The notes: generated from the letters alone by a model not told the origin. 64,000 bases of DNA from Escherichia sp. E4742 (GCF_005843885.1 NZ_CP040443.1:4092001-4156000); one strand, 5' to 3'; shown: positions 15,406 to 24,778, numbered from the stretch's first letter. Numbers and translations: made by a program.

Positions 15406-17195
15406 GCACTCAGTACGAAACTCAGGGATACACCATCAACAATGCCGGACGCCGCCTGGTGGTCGACCCGATCACGCGCATCGAAGGCCATATGCGCTGC
15501 GAAGTAAATATCAACGATCAGAATGTGATAACCAATGCCGTCTCCTGCGGCACGATGTTTCGCGGGCTGGAGATCATCCTGCAAGGGCGCGATCCGCGCG
15601 ATGCGTGGGCGTTCGTTGAACGTATTTGCGGCGTTTGCACCGGCGTACACGCCCTGGCTTCGGTTTACGCCATCGAAGATGCCATCGGTATTAAAGTGCC
15701 GGACAACGCCAATATCATCCGCAATATTATGCTGGCAACGCTCTGGTGCCACGATCACCTGGTGCACTTCTATCAGCTCGCCGGGATGGACTGGATAGAT
15801 GTGTTAGATGCGCTGAAAGCCGATCCACGGAAAACGTCAGAACTGGCGCAAAGCCTCTCCTCGTGGCCAAAATCATCCCCTGGCTATTTCTTCGACGTAC
15901 AAAACCGACTGAAGAAATTTGTTGAAGGCGGGCAGTTAGGGATTTTCCGCAACGGCTACTGGGGACACCCGCAGTACAAACTGCCGCCAGAGGCCAACCT
16001 GATGGGCTTTGCCCACTATCTCGAAGCCCTCGATTTCCAGCGGGAGATCGTCAAAATTCACGCAGTTTTTGGTGGTAAAAACCCACATCCGAACTGGATT
16101 GTCGGCGGGATGCCGTGCGCCATTAACATTGACGAAAGCGGCGCGGTCGGGGCGGTTAATATGGAACGCCTGAACCTGGTGCAGTCGATTATCACCCGCA
16201 CGGCGGACTTCATTAATAACGTGATGATCCCCGACGCCTTAGCCATAGGTCAGTTCAACAAACCGTGGAGCGAAATCGGCACGGGCCTTTCGGATCAATG
16301 CGTCCTCAGCTACGGTGCGTTCCCCGATATCGCCAACGACTTTGGTGAGAAAAGTTTGTTGATGCCTGGCGGCGCAGTAATTAACGGCGACTTCAAAAAC
16401 GTGTTGCCAGTAGATTTAGTGGATCCGCAGCAGGTGCAGGAGTTTGTCGATCACGCCTGGTATCGGTATCCCAACGATCAGGTTGGGCGTCATCCTTTTG
16501 ATGGTATTACCGACCCGTGGTACAACCCGGGCGATGTTAAAGGTAGCGACACCAACATTCAGCAGCTGAATGAACAGGAACGCTACTCGTGGATCAAAGC
16601 GCCACGCTGGCGCGGTCATGCGATGGAAGTGGGGCCACTGGCGCGCACGTTAATCGCCTACCACAAAGGCGATGCGGCAACCGTTGAGTCGGTCGATCGC
16701 ATGATGTCGGCACTGAACCTGCCGCTTTCTGGCATCCAGTCAACGTTGGGCCGCATTTTGTGCCGCGCGCACGAAGCGCAGTGGGCCGCAGGTAAGTTGC
16801 AGTATTTCTTCGACAAGCTGATGACCAACCTGAAAAACGGCAATCTCGCCACTGCCTCTACCGAAAAATGGGAGCCTGCGACCTGGCCGAAAGAGTGCCG
16901 TGGCGTTGGCTTTACCGAAGCGCCGCGCGGGGCGTTAGGCCACTGGGCCGCCATTCGCGATGGCAAAATCGATCTCTACCAGTGCGTGGTGCCGACCACC
17001 TGGAACGCCAGCCCGCGCGATCCCAAAGGGCAAATTGGTGCGTATGAAGCGGCGCTGATGAACACCCAAATGGCCATTCCTGAACAGCCGCTGGAAATCC
17101 TGCGTACTTTGCACAGCTTCGACCCGTGCCTCGCCTGTTCAACTCACGTGCTGGGCAACGACGGTAGCGAGCTGATCTCCGTGCAGGTGCGTTAA
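15402..17195 (+). CDS. hyaB: Hydrogenase 1 large subunit
   Basis: A 597-residue catalytic subunit carrying the Ni-Fe(CN)2CO centre. The four metal-binding Cys are visible as RICGVC near residue 76 and DPCLAC near the C-terminus. After DPCLACSTH comes a short extension that the protease HyaD removes once nickel is in place, which allows HyaAB export by the Tat route on the HyaA signal. Length and motifs equal the K-12 enzyme, with no missing ligand. It is 4 nt overlapped with hyaA and 18 nt before hyaC. Confidence 0.97.
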   Translation: MSTQYETQGYTINNAGRRLVVDPITRIEGHMRCEVNINDQNVITNAVSCGTMFRGLEIILQGRDPRDAWAFVERICGVCTGVHALASVYAIEDAIGIKVPDNANIIRNIMLATLWCHDHLVHFYQLAGMDWIDVLDALKADPRKTSELAQSLSSWPKSSPGYFFDVQNRLKKFVEGGQLGIFRNGYWGHPQYKLPPEANLMGFAHYLEALDFQREIVKIHAVFGGKNPHPNWIVGGMPCAINIDESGAVGAVNMERLNLVQSIITRTADFINNVMIPDALAIGQFNKPWSEIGTGLSDQCVLSYGAFPDIANDFGEKSLLMPGGAVINGDFKNVLPVDLVDPQQVQEFVDHAWYRYPNDQVGRHPFDGITDPWYNPGDVKGSDTNIQQLNEQERYSWIKAPRWRGHAMEVGPLARTLIAYHKGDAATVESVDRMMSALNLPLSGIQSTLGRILCRAHEAQWAAGKLQYFFDKLMTNLKNGNLATASTEKWEPATWPKECRGVGFTEAPRGALGHWAAIRDGKIDLYQCVVPTTWNASPRDPKGQIGAYEAALMNTQMAIPEQPLEILRTLHSFDPCLACSTHVLGNDGSELISVQVR

Positions 17196-17213
17196 CAGCG
17201 AAGGAGAATCATC

Positions 17214-17924
17214 ATGCAACAGAAAAGCGACAACGTTGTCAGCCACTATGTCTTTGAAGCGCCTGTGCGGATCTGGCACTGGCTGACGGTGCTGTGCATG
17301 GCAGTGTTGATGGTTACTGGCTACTTTATTGGCAAACCGCTGCCTTCGGTCAGCGGCGAGGCGACTTATCTGTTCTACATGGGGTACATCCGGTTAATTC
17401 ACTTCAGTGCCGGGATGATTTTTACCGTGATATTACTGATGCGGATCTACTGGGCGTTCGTGGGTAATCGCTACTCACGGGAGCTGTTCATCGTGCCAGT
17501 GTGGCGTAAAAGCTGGTGGCTGGGCGTGTGGTATGAAATCCGCTGGTATCTGTTTCTGGCAAAACGCCCGAGTGCTGATATTGGTCATAATCCCATTGCC
17601 CAGGCCGCGATGTTCGGCTATTTCCTGATGTCCGTTTTTATGATCGTCACCGGTTTTGCGCTGTTCAGCGAACACAGTCAGTATGCCATCTTCACACCGT
17701 TCCGTTACGTGGTGGAATTTTTCTACTGGACGGGCGGCAACTCAATGGACATTCACAGCTGGCATCGGCTGGGGATGTGGCTGATTGGCGCGTTTGTGAT
17801 CGGTCATGTGTACATGGCGCTGCGTGAAGACATCATGTCTGATGACACGGTGATCTCCACCATGGTGAACGGCTACCGTAGCCACAAATTTTTTAAAGTC
17901 AAAAGCAACAAGGAGCGTTCATGA
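17214..17924 (+). CDS. hyaC: Hydrogenase 1 b-type cytochrome subunit
   Basis: A 236-residue diheme cytochrome b that anchors HyaAB and passes electrons to quinone. Four membrane helices are visible (about 22-45, 60-85, 130-155, 180-205), with His residues in the helices (RIWHWL, IHFSAG, HSWHRLG, IGHVY) as heme ligands. The ribosome site AAGGAG lies 8-9 nt upstream. The extreme C-terminus (FFKVKSNKERS) differs slightly from the K-12 form I recall. It overlaps hyaD by ATGA. Confidence 0.96.
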   Translation: MQQKSDNVVSHYVFEAPVRIWHWLTVLCMAVLMVTGYFIGKPLPSVSGEATYLFYMGYIRLIHFSAGMIFTVILLMRIYWAFVGNRYSRELFIVPVWRKSWWLGVWYEIRWYLFLAKRPSADIGHNPIAQAAMFGYFLMSVFMIVTGFALFSEHSQYAIFTPFRYVVEFFYWTGGNSMDIHSWHRLGMWLIGAFVIGHVYMALREDIMSDDTVISTMVNGYRSHKFFKVKSNKERS

Positions 17925-18508
17925 GCGAGCAACGCGTGGTGGTAATGGGGCTGGGCAACCTCCTGTGGGCCGATGAAGGCTTCGGCGTGCGGGTGGCAGA
18001 ACGGCTGTATGCCCATTATCACTGGCCCGAGGAAGTGGAGATTGTCGATGGCGGTACTCAGGGGCTGAACTTGCTGGGCTATGTCGAAAGCGCCAGCCAC
18101 TTGTTGATTCTCGATGCCATTGATTATGGGCTGGAGCCAGGAACGCTACGAACCTATGCCGGAGAACGTATTCCGGCCTATCTCAGCGCGAAGAAAATGA
18201 GCCTGCACCAGAACAGTTTCTCCGAAGTGCTGGCGCTGGCGGATATTCGAGGTCATTTGCCTGAACAAATCGCCCTGGTCGGGCTGCAACCGGCAATGCT
18301 CGACGACTACGGCGGCAGCCTGAGCGAACTGGCGCGAGAGCAACTGCCCGCTGCGGAACAGGCTGCGCTGGTACAGCTGGCTGAGTGGGGAGTTGTACCG
18401 CAACCGACTGAGGAGTCTCGTTGTCTCAATTATGACTGTCTGTCGATGGAAAATTACGAAGGCGTTCGCTTGCGCCAGTACCGGATGACGCTGGAGGAGC
18501 AGGGATGA
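17921..18508 (+). CDS. hyaD: Hydrogenase 1 maturation protease
   Basis: A 195-residue endopeptidase of the HyaD/HybD family (peptidase A31) that cuts the C-terminal tail of HyaB after nickel insertion. The family core is present: GLGNLLWADEGFGVRV at residues ~9-24, with the acidic residue that senses nickel, an Asp in the LILDAIDYG strand, and a His in the MSLHQNSF segment. It starts in the hyaC stop (ATGA) and its end overlaps hyaE by ATGA, consistent with a tightly coupled maturation cassette. Confidence 0.96.
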   Translation: MSEQRVVVMGLGNLLWADEGFGVRVAERLYAHYHWPEEVEIVDGGTQGLNLLGYVESASHLLILDAIDYGLEPGTLRTYAGERIPAYLSAKKMSLHQNSFSEVLALADIRGHLPEQIALVGLQPAMLDDYGGSLSELAREQLPAAEQAALVQLAEWGVVPQPTEESRCLNYDCLSMENYEGVRLRQYRMTLEEQG

Positions 18509-18903
18509 GCAACGACACGCTATTTGATGCGTTGTGGCAACGAATGCTGGCGCGTGGCTGGACGCCGGTCAGTGAATCCCATCTTGATGACTGGCTTACG
18601 CAAACGCCAGACAGTGTGGTGTTGTTAAGCTGTGACCCAAAACGGACGCCTGAAGTCAGCGACAATCCGGTAATGATCGGCGAGCTACTGCGCGAGTTTC
18701 CAGACTATGCGTGGAAGGTGGCGATTGCCGATCTTGAGCAAAGCGAAGCCATTGGCGATCGCTTTGGTGTTTTTCGCTTTCCCGCCACCCTGGTGTTTAC
18801 CGGCGGTAGCTATCGCGGCGTGTTGAACGGCATCCACCCGTGGGCGGAGCTGATAAACCTGATGCGTGGGATTGTCGAATCGCAACAGGAGCGAGCCTCA
18901 TGA
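18505..18903 (+). CDS. hyaE: Hydrogenase 1 maturation chaperone HyaE
   Basis: A 132-residue thioredoxin-fold protein that lacks the CxxC redox motif, as is normal for HyaE. In E. coli it binds the twin-arginine signal of HyaA and acts as a proofreading chaperone before Tat export. The segment VFRFPATLVFTGG corresponds to the conserved cis-Pro region of the fold. It overlaps both neighbours by 4 nt. Confidence 0.95.
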   Translation: MSNDTLFDALWQRMLARGWTPVSESHLDDWLTQTPDSVVLLSCDPKRTPEVSDNPVMIGELLREFPDYAWKVAIADLEQSEAIGDRFGVFRFPATLVFTGGSYRGVLNGIHPWAELINLMRGIVESQQERAS

Positions 18904-19757
18904 GCGACACTTTCTTCCATCTGCTGGGACCGGGAACACAACCTGGCGACGACAGTTTCAGTATGAATCCACTGCCGATTACCTGTCAGGTGAATGATGA
19001 ACCAAGTATGGCGGCACTGGAGCAATGTGTGCATAGCCCGCAGGTGATTGCGCTGTTAAACGAGTTACAACATCAACTAAGCGAACGCCAGCCGCCGCTG
19101 GGTGAGGTGCTGGCAGTCGATCTGTTAAATCTCAACGCCGACGATCGTCATTTCATCAATACGCTGCTTGGGGAAGGGGAAGTGTCAGTGCGTATCCAGC
19201 ATGCTGACGGCAGTGAAAGTGAAATTCAGGAGGCTACCTTCTGTGGATTATGGCGTGTACGCAGACGTCGCGGCGAACAGTTGCTGGAGGACACACTGGA
19301 GGCTGGCTGCGCGCCGCTGGCGTTGTGGCAGGCGGCAACGCAAAACGCGCTGCCGACAGATTCGCTATTACCGCCCCCCATCGGTGGCCTGATGAATGGC
19401 TTACCGCTGGCCCATGAGTTGCTGGCGCATGTGCGAAACCCCGACGCGCAGCCGCACAGTATTAACCTGACGCAGTTACCCATCAGCGAAGCTGACCGGC
19501 TTTTTCTGTCGCGTCTTTGCGGACCGGGCAATATTCAGATTCGGACCATTGGCTATGGCGAGAGCTATATCAACGCTACGGGATTACGCCATGTCTGGCA
19601 TTTACGCTGTATGGACACCTTAAAAGGCCCTCTGCTTGAGAGTTATGAAATCTGCCCGATACCCGAAGTTGTGCTGGCTGCGCCGGAAGATCTGGCGGAC
19701 TCTGCGCAGCGTCTCGGCGAGGTTTGTCAGTGGCTGGCGGAAAGCGCACAACAGTAA
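18900..19757 (+). CDS. hyaF: Hydrogenase 1 maturation protein HyaF
   Basis: A 285-residue soluble protein of the HyaF/HupH family, involved in small-subunit maturation, probably of the iron-sulfur clusters, before assembly with HyaB. The start is chosen at ATG 18900, which overlaps the hyaE stop, rather than an upstream in-frame ATG inside hyaE. That choice gives the K-12 length. It is the last gene of the hya operon, and 134 bp separate it from appC, which has its own promoter. Confidence 0.95.
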   Translation: MSDTFFHLLGPGTQPGDDSFSMNPLPITCQVNDEPSMAALEQCVHSPQVIALLNELQHQLSERQPPLGEVLAVDLLNLNADDRHFINTLLGEGEVSVRIQHADGSESEIQEATFCGLWRVRRRRGEQLLEDTLEAGCAPLALWQAATQNALPTDSLLPPPIGGLMNGLPLAHELLAHVRNPDAQPHSINLTQLPISEADRLFLSRLCGPGNIQIRTIGYGESYINATGLRHVWHLRCMDTLKGPLLESYEICPIPEVVLAAPEDLADSAQRLGEVCQWLAESAQQ

Positions 19758-19891
19758 AAACGGTGGCAAATATCGCTTTCGGTCCTGTGAATATCGCAAT
19801 TAGCGAATACAACTACCTACAAACTGTAAGGATAAAAAGAGGGATCTACTATTAAAGGGTTATTACCCTCTCTTCGCCTACAGGAGTTAGC
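19758..19891 (+). promoter_or_regulatory. appCBXA promoter region
   Basis: 134 bp between hyaF and appC. In E. coli the app operon is induced by AppY and ArcA under oxygen or phosphate starvation. An imperfect hairpin GAGGG...CCCTC (about 19840-19872) lies in the likely leader and an AGGAG ribosome site precedes the start. Individual activator sites were not assigned. Confidence 0.5.
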
Positions 19892-21436
19892 ATGTGGGAT
19901 GTTATTGACTTATCGCGCTGGCAGTTTGCGCTGACCGCGCTGTATCACTTTTTATTTGTGCCCCTTACCCTGGGGCTGATTTTTTTGCTGGCCATCATGG
20001 AAACTATTTACGTGGTTACCGGCAAAACAATCTACCGCGATATGACGCGTTTCTGGGGTAAGCTCTTCGGTATCAACTTTGCTCTCGGCGTGGCCACTGG
20101 CCTGACGATGGAGTTTCAGTTTGGTACTAACTGGTCATTCTATTCCAACTATGTAGGCGACATTTTCGGCGCACCGTTGGCGATGGAAGCATTAATGGCC
20201 TTCTTCCTCGAATCCACTTTTGTCGGTCTGTTCTTCTTCGGCTGGCAACGCCTGAATAAATACCAACACCTGTTGGTCACCTGGCTGGTGGCATTCGGTT
20301 CAAATATCTCTGCATTGTGGATCTTGAATGCCAATGGCTGGATGCAGTTCCCGACCGGGGCGCATTTCGATATCGATACCCTGCGTATGGAGATGACCAG
20401 CTTCAGCGATCTGGTCTTTAACCCTGTCAGCCAGGTGAAATTTGTGCACACGGTGATGGCAGGTTATGTGACCGGGGCGATGTTCATTATGGCGATCAGC
20501 GCGTGGTATTTGCTACGTGGGCGGGAGCGCGACGTTGCACTCCGCTCGTTTGCCATCGGTTCTGTCTTCGGGACCCTGGCGATAATCGGCGCGCTGCAAC
20601 TCGGAGACAGCTCTGCATATGAAGTCGCACGAGTACAGCCGGTAAAACTGGCGGCGATGGAAGGGGAGTGGCAAACCGAACCGGCACCCGCGCCGTTCCA
20701 TCTCGTTGCCTGGCCGGAACAAGAGCAAGAACGCAACGCTTTTGCCATTAAAATCCCGGCCCTGTTAGGCATCCTCGCCACTCATTCATTGGATAAACCT
20801 GTTCCCGGGCTGAAAAATTTGATGGCCGAAACCTACCCACGACTGCAACGGGGACGCATAGCCTGGCTGTTAATGCAGGAGATATCGCAGGGCAACCGTG
20901 AGCCCCATGTATTACAGGCGTTTCGCGAGTTAGAAGGCGATCTCGGTTACGGCATGCTGCTCTCCCGCTATGCACCGGATATGAATCATGTCACTGCTGC
21001 GCAGTATCAGGCGGCGATGCGTGGCGCAATCCCGCAAGTTGCGCCGGTATTCTGGAGTTTCCGCATCATGGTTGGCTGCGGTTCGCTGCTGTTACTGGTG
21101 ATGCTGATTGCGCTCGTCCAGACGCTGCGCGGCAAAATCGAACAACATCGCTGGGTGCTGAAAATGGCGCTCTGGAGTTTGCCGCTGCCGTGGATTGCCA
21201 TTGAAGCCGGGTGGTTTATGACCGAGTTTGGTCGTCAGCCATGGGCGATTCAGGACATCTTACCGACATACTCCGCGCACTCTGCATTAACCACGGGCCA
21301 ACTGGCCTTCTCTCTGATCATGATCGTAGGGCTTTACACCCTGTTCTTAATCGCCGAAGTCTACCTGATGCAGAAATATGCCCGTCTGGGGCCGAGTGCG
21401 ATGCAGAGTGAACAACCAGCGCAGCAACAGGGGTAA
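19892..21436 (+). CDS. appC: Cytochrome bd-II oxidase subunit I
   Basis: A 514-residue heme-bearing subunit of the cyanide-tolerant quinol oxidase bd-II (AppCBX, also CbdABX). The N-terminal LSRWQFALTALYHFLFVP carries the His ligand of heme b595. A conserved His, the Met/GRQPW region near residue 445 and a long periplasmic Q-loop between helices are as in CydA. About nine membrane helices are visible. It is the same size as K-12 AppC and is followed 11 nt later by appB. It transfers quinol electrons to O2 at low oxygen. Confidence 0.97.
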   Translation: MWDVIDLSRWQFALTALYHFLFVPLTLGLIFLLAIMETIYVVTGKTIYRDMTRFWGKLFGINFALGVATGLTMEFQFGTNWSFYSNYVGDIFGAPLAMEALMAFFLESTFVGLFFFGWQRLNKYQHLLVTWLVAFGSNISALWILNANGWMQFPTGAHFDIDTLRMEMTSFSDLVFNPVSQVKFVHTVMAGYVTGAMFIMAISAWYLLRGRERDVALRSFAIGSVFGTLAIIGALQLGDSSAYEVARVQPVKLAAMEGEWQTEPAPAPFHLVAWPEQEQERNAFAIKIPALLGILATHSLDKPVPGLKNLMAETYPRLQRGRIAWLLMQEISQGNREPHVLQAFRELEGDLGYGMLLSRYAPDMNHVTAAQYQAAMRGAIPQVAPVFWSFRIMVGCGSLLLLVMLIALVQTLRGKIEQHRWVLKMALWSLPLPWIAIEAGWFMTEFGRQPWAIQDILPTYSAHSALTTGQLAFSLIMIVGLYTLFLIAEVYLMQKYARLGPSAMQSEQPAQQQG

Positions 21437-21447
21437 AGGAGAGAATC

Positions 21448-22584
21448 ATGTTTGATTATGAAACATTACGGTTCATCTGGTGGCTGCTGATGGGCGTCAT
21501 TCTGGTGGTCTTTATGGTCACCGACGGATTTGATATGGGGATCGGTTGTCTGCTGCCACTGGTGGCGCGTGACGATGATGAACGCCGGATAGTGATCAAC
21601 AGCGTTGGCGCTCACTGGGAGGGTAACCAGGTCTGGCTGATCCTCGCAGGGGGGGCATTATTTGCCGCCTGGCCCAGAGTCTATGCAGCGGCGTTTTCTG
21701 GCTTTTACGTGGCGATGATTCTGGTGCTGTGCTCGCTGTTCTTTCGCCCGCTGGCTTTTGATTATCGCGGCAAAATAGCGGATGCCCGCTGGCGCAAAAT
21801 GTGGGATGCCAGTCTGGTCATCGGTAGTCTGGTGCCGCCGGTGGTCTTCGGTATCGCGTTCGGCAATTTGTTACTTGGCGTGCCGTTTGTCTTCACGCCG
21901 CAATTACGCGTGGAGTACCTCGGTTCTTTCTGGCAATTGCTGACACCGTTCCCATTACTGTGTGGCTTGCTCAGTCTGGGCATGGTGATTTTGCAAGGGG
22001 GCGTCTGGTTGCAGCTGAAAACCGTTGGCGCTATTCATCTGCGTTCACAACTGGCGACCAAACGCGCCGCGCTGCTGGTGATGCTTTGCTTCCTGCTGGC
22101 GGGTTACTGGCTGTGGGTCGGTATTGATGGCTTTGTGTTACTCGCTCAGGATGTCAACGGTCCGTCCAATCCACTGATGAAAATGGTGACGGTACTGCCA
22201 GGCGCCTGGATGAATAACTTCGTCGAATCGCCAGCCTTGTGGATTTTCCCACTGCTCGGTTTCTTCTGCCCGTTACTGACGGCGATGGCAATTTATCGTG
22301 GTCGCCCCGGTTGGGCATTTCTGATGGCGTCATTGATGCAATTTGGTGTGATTTTCACTGCTGGTGTTACGTTATTTCCCTTTGTTATGCCTTCGAGTAT
22401 CAGTCCGATATCCAGCCTGACCGTGTGGGACAGTACCTCCAGCCAACTGACACTTAGCATTATGTTAGTAATTGTACTGATATTTTTGCCAATAGTGTTG
22501 CTCTACACTCTATGGAGCTACTACAAAATGTGGGGTCGTATGACGACTGAAACTCTGCGCCGTCACGATCATGAGCTGTACTAA
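21448..22584 (+). CDS. appB: Cytochrome bd-II oxidase subunit II
   Basis: A 378-residue CydB-family subunit with eight to nine membrane helices. The family signature WWLLMGVILVVFMVTDGFD and GANHWEGNQVW-like residues (SVGAHWEGNQVWL here, residues ~50-62) are present. It pairs with AppC as a pseudo-symmetric scaffold for the quinol oxidase. The ribosome site AAAGGAG is strong. It ends 12 nt before appX. Confidence 0.97.
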   Translation: MFDYETLRFIWWLLMGVILVVFMVTDGFDMGIGCLLPLVARDDDERRIVINSVGAHWEGNQVWLILAGGALFAAWPRVYAAAFSGFYVAMILVLCSLFFRPLAFDYRGKIADARWRKMWDASLVIGSLVPPVVFGIAFGNLLLGVPFVFTPQLRVEYLGSFWQLLTPFPLLCGLLSLGMVILQGGVWLQLKTVGAIHLRSQLATKRAALLVMLCFLLAGYWLWVGIDGFVLLAQDVNGPSNPLMKMVTVLPGAWMNNFVESPALWIFPLLGFFCPLLTAMAIYRGRPGWAFLMASLMQFGVIFTAGVTLFPFVMPSSISPISSLTVWDSTSSQLTLSIMLVIVLIFLPIVLLYTLWSYYKMWGRMTTETLRRHDHELY

Positions 22585-22596
22585 GGAGCATGAACA

Positions 22597-22689
22597 ATGT
22601 GGTATCTATTGTGGTTCGTCGGCATTTTGTTGATGTGTTCGCTTTCTACCGTCGTGTTGGTATGGCTGGATCCGCGTCTGAAGGGATGA
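22597..22689 (+). CDS. appX: Cytochrome bd-II small subunit AppX (CbdX)
   Basis: A 30-residue single-helix membrane protein beginning MWYLLWFVGILL and ending LDPRLKG, with the CydX-family Trp-Tyr-Leu-Leu-Trp start. CydX-type subunits stabilise the heme d/b595 site of bd oxidases. The start ATG 22597 follows AAGGAG (22583-22588) and the stop is at 22687. It is too short for ordinary ORF calling, but its position after appB and its sequence leave little doubt. Confidence 0.93.
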   Translation: MWYLLWFVGILLMCSLSTVVLVWLDPRLKG

Positions 22690-22709
22690 CTGGCGTACAA
22701 CGAACTTAG

Positions 22710-22735
22710 GCCTGATACGACGCGTCGCATCAGGC
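22710..22735. repeat. REP half between appX and appA
   Basis: An inverted repeat GCCTGAT...ATCAGGC enclosing ACGACGCGTCGC is a single REP unit. It lies between two co-transcribed genes and may stabilise upstream mRNA or dampen appA expression. Confidence 0.75.
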
Positions 22736-22769
22736 AGTCATGTCGGATATGAAAAACGGAAACATATCG

Positions 22770-24080
22770 ATGAAAGCGATTTTGATCCCATTTTTATCTC
22801 TTCTGATTCCGTTAACCTCGTCACCTGCATTCGCTCAGAGTGAGCCGGAACTGAAGCTGGAGCGGGTGGTGATTGTCAGCCGTCATGGCGTGCGTGCGCC
22901 CACCAAAGCCACGTCACTCATGCAGGATGTCACTCCAGACACATGGCCTGAGTGGCCGGTGAAATTGGGCTGGTTGACCCCGCGTGGCGGCGAACTGGTC
23001 ACTTATCTTGGGCATTATCAACGCCAACGCCTGGTCGCTGACGGTTTACTGGCAAAAAATGGCTGCCCGAAACCTGATCAGGTTGCGATTATTGCGGATG
23101 TCGATGAACGTACGCGTAAAACAGGTGAAGCCTTTGCTGCCGGGCTGGCACCCAACTGCATGATTACAGTACATACCCAGCCAGATACTTCCCGGCCCGA
23201 TCCCCTGTTTAATCCCCTTAAAACTGGCGTTTGCCAACTGGATAAGACGAACGTTACCGCGACTATTCTCAGTAGAGCAGGGGGATCGATAGCGGAGTTT
23301 ACCGAGCATCGGCAAACCGCATTTCACGAACTGGAGCGGGTACTCAATTTTCCGCAATCAAGTCTGTGCCTCAAACGAGAGAAACAAGACGAAAACTGTT
23401 CGTTCACGCAGGCATTACCCTCTGAACTCAAGGTGAGTGCTGATAACGTCTCATTAACGGGTGCAGTAAGCCTCGCATCCATGCTGACGGAAATATTTCT
23501 CCTGCAACAGGCACAGGGAATGCCGGAGCCTGGCTGGGGGCGAATTACTGATTCACACCAGTGGAACACCTTGCTAAGTCTGCATAACGCGCAGTTTTAT
23601 TTGCTGCAACGGACACCAGATGTTGCCCGTAGTCGCGCCACGCCGTTGCTGGATTTAGTGCTGACGGCGCTGACGCCAAACAATCCGCAAAAATCGAACT
23701 ATGGAATTACGCTGCCGACTTCACTGTTGTTTATTGCCGGGCACGATACCAACCTGGCGAATCTGGGGGGCGCGTTAGAGCTTAACTGGACGCTACCGGG
23801 CCAGCCGGATAATACTCCACCGGGGGGCGAACTGGTTTTTGAACGCTGGCGGCGACTTAGTGATAACAGCCAGTGGATTCAGGTATCGCTGGTATTCCAG
23901 ACCCTACAGCAGATGCGTGACAAAACTCCGTTGTCGCTAAAAACGCCGCCTGGAGAGGTAAAACTGACACTGGCAGAATGTGAGGAGAGAAACGCGCAGG
24001 GCATGTGTTCACTGGCGGATTTTACGCAAATAGTGAATGAAGCGCGCATTCCGGCATGCAGTTTACATCAGGACAAATAA
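22770..24080 (+). CDS. appA: Periplasmic acid phosphatase/phytase AppA, with altered C-terminus
   Basis: A 436-residue histidine acid phosphatase that frees phosphate from phytate and other esters in the periplasm. A signal peptide runs to about residue 22 (AFAQ cleavage). The catalytic RHGVRAP (residues ~38-44) and the proton donor HD in GHDTNLANL are present, and most Cys of the four disulfides are kept. K-12 AppA has 432 residues ending ACSL. Here the stop is lost and HQDK is added, read across the 3' end of the opposing cspH gene. This marks a junction where the K-12 map has the etp/etk/gfc genes. The start is set at the signal peptide Met, not at ATG 22740. Confidence 0.95.
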   Translation: MKAILIPFLSLLIPLTSSPAFAQSEPELKLERVVIVSRHGVRAPTKATSLMQDVTPDTWPEWPVKLGWLTPRGGELVTYLGHYQRQRLVADGLLAKNGCPKPDQVAIIADVDERTRKTGEAFAAGLAPNCMITVHTQPDTSRPDPLFNPLKTGVCQLDKTNVTATILSRAGGSIAEFTEHRQTAFHELERVLNFPQSSLCLKREKQDENCSFTQALPSELKVSADNVSLTGAVSLASMLTEIFLLQQAQGMPEPGWGRITDSHQWNTLLSLHNAQFYLLQRTPDVARSRATPLLDLVLTALTPNNPQKSNYGITLPTSLLFIAGHDTNLANLGGALELNWTLPGQPDNTPPGGELVFERWRRLSDNSQWIQVSLVFQTLQQMRDKTPLSLKTPPGEVKLTLAECEERNAQGMCSLADFTQIVNEARIPACSLHQDK

Positions 24081-24280
24081 ACATTTGCCGCTGAGGGGCC
24101 ACGCAGGCCATTGACGCGGCAAAATTCCACGCGTAACCCTGGGGTGAGCACTTCTGCGTCGCGGGGGGTGAATGCGGAAATATGGACCTGGACTTCTTTA
24201 CGACCGTCGGAGGGGATGATGAATCCTTTGCCGCTTTTGCGATCAAAGGTTTTGACAATTCCTGTCATTTTACGGGACAA
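24068..24280 (-). CDS. cspH: Cold-shock-like protein CspH
   Basis: A 70-residue CspA-family protein, transcribed toward appA. The RNP1-like motif KGFIIPSD and the RNP2-like VQVHISAF are present, but the usual KWFN is changed to KTFD, as in known CspH. It is expected to bind single-stranded nucleic acid; in E. coli it is not clearly cold induced. Its last 13 bp overlap the end of the extended appA on the other strand. Confidence 0.95.
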   Translation of the reverse strand: MSRKMTGIVKTFDRKSGKGFIIPSDGRKEVQVHISAFTPRDAEVLTPGLRVEFCRVNGLRGPSAANVYLS

Positions 24281-24411
24281 ACAAATTCCTTACTGATAAA
24301 TCTGCGCTGCACTATACGGTCTAAATAAAATAAAGCCAGTTTTATTTAAGACCGCTGGACGGCCAAAATAAAGTTTGCTTAATCTTATTTATCATGCGTT
24401 AATAGCTGCGT

Positions 24412-24565
24412 CGGTTTGAAAGACAGACAGCATACAAAGTAATTTACTAAAGCAGTTCTCATTATCAGGCATTATCCCCTTCTTTTGAGTCTCTCTCCTG
24501 AACACTAAGTAGTTTCTGTATTAAAGCCCTGTTTGCCGAAAGGCCCAAAATGAAGGAAGTAAAAT
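24412..24565 (+). promoter_or_regulatory. cspG long 5' leader
   Basis: About 285 bp lie between the divergent cspH and cspG starts. The part before cspG resembles the long thermosensing leaders of cspA-family mRNAs: GACAGACAGC near the likely transcript start, an AAAGCAGTTCTC segment, and the hairpin GCCGAAAGGC (24535-24544) just before the ribosome site AAGGAAGT, also found in cspA. Such leaders refold in the cold to expose the start. Confidence 0.6.
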
Positions 24566-24778
24566 ATGTCTAATAAAATGACTGGTTTAGTAAAATGGTT
24601 TAACGCAGATAAAGGTTTTGGCTTTATCACTCCTGATGATGGCAGCAAGGACGTTTTCGTCCATTTCACCGCTATCCAGAGCAATGAATTCCGCACGCTG
24701 AACGAAAATCAGAAAGTCGAATTTTCTATTGAGCAGGGGCAACGTGGTCCTTCGGCAGCGAACGTTGTTACGCTCTAA
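24566..24778 (+). CDS. cspG: Cold shock protein CspG
   Basis: A 70-residue cold-inducible RNA chaperone. It contains VKWFNADKGFGFITPDDG (RNP1) and DVFVHFTAI (RNP2), with all aromatic contact residues kept, in contrast to CspH. It melts RNA structures during the cold acclimation phase. The ribosome site AAGGAAGT lies 8 nt upstream. The small gene ymcF begins 10 nt after its stop, so both come from one cold-induced mRNA. Confidence 0.97.
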   Translation: MSNKMTGLVKWFNADKGFGFITPDDGSKDVFVHFTAIQSNEFRTLNENQKVEFSIEQGQRGPSAANVVTL

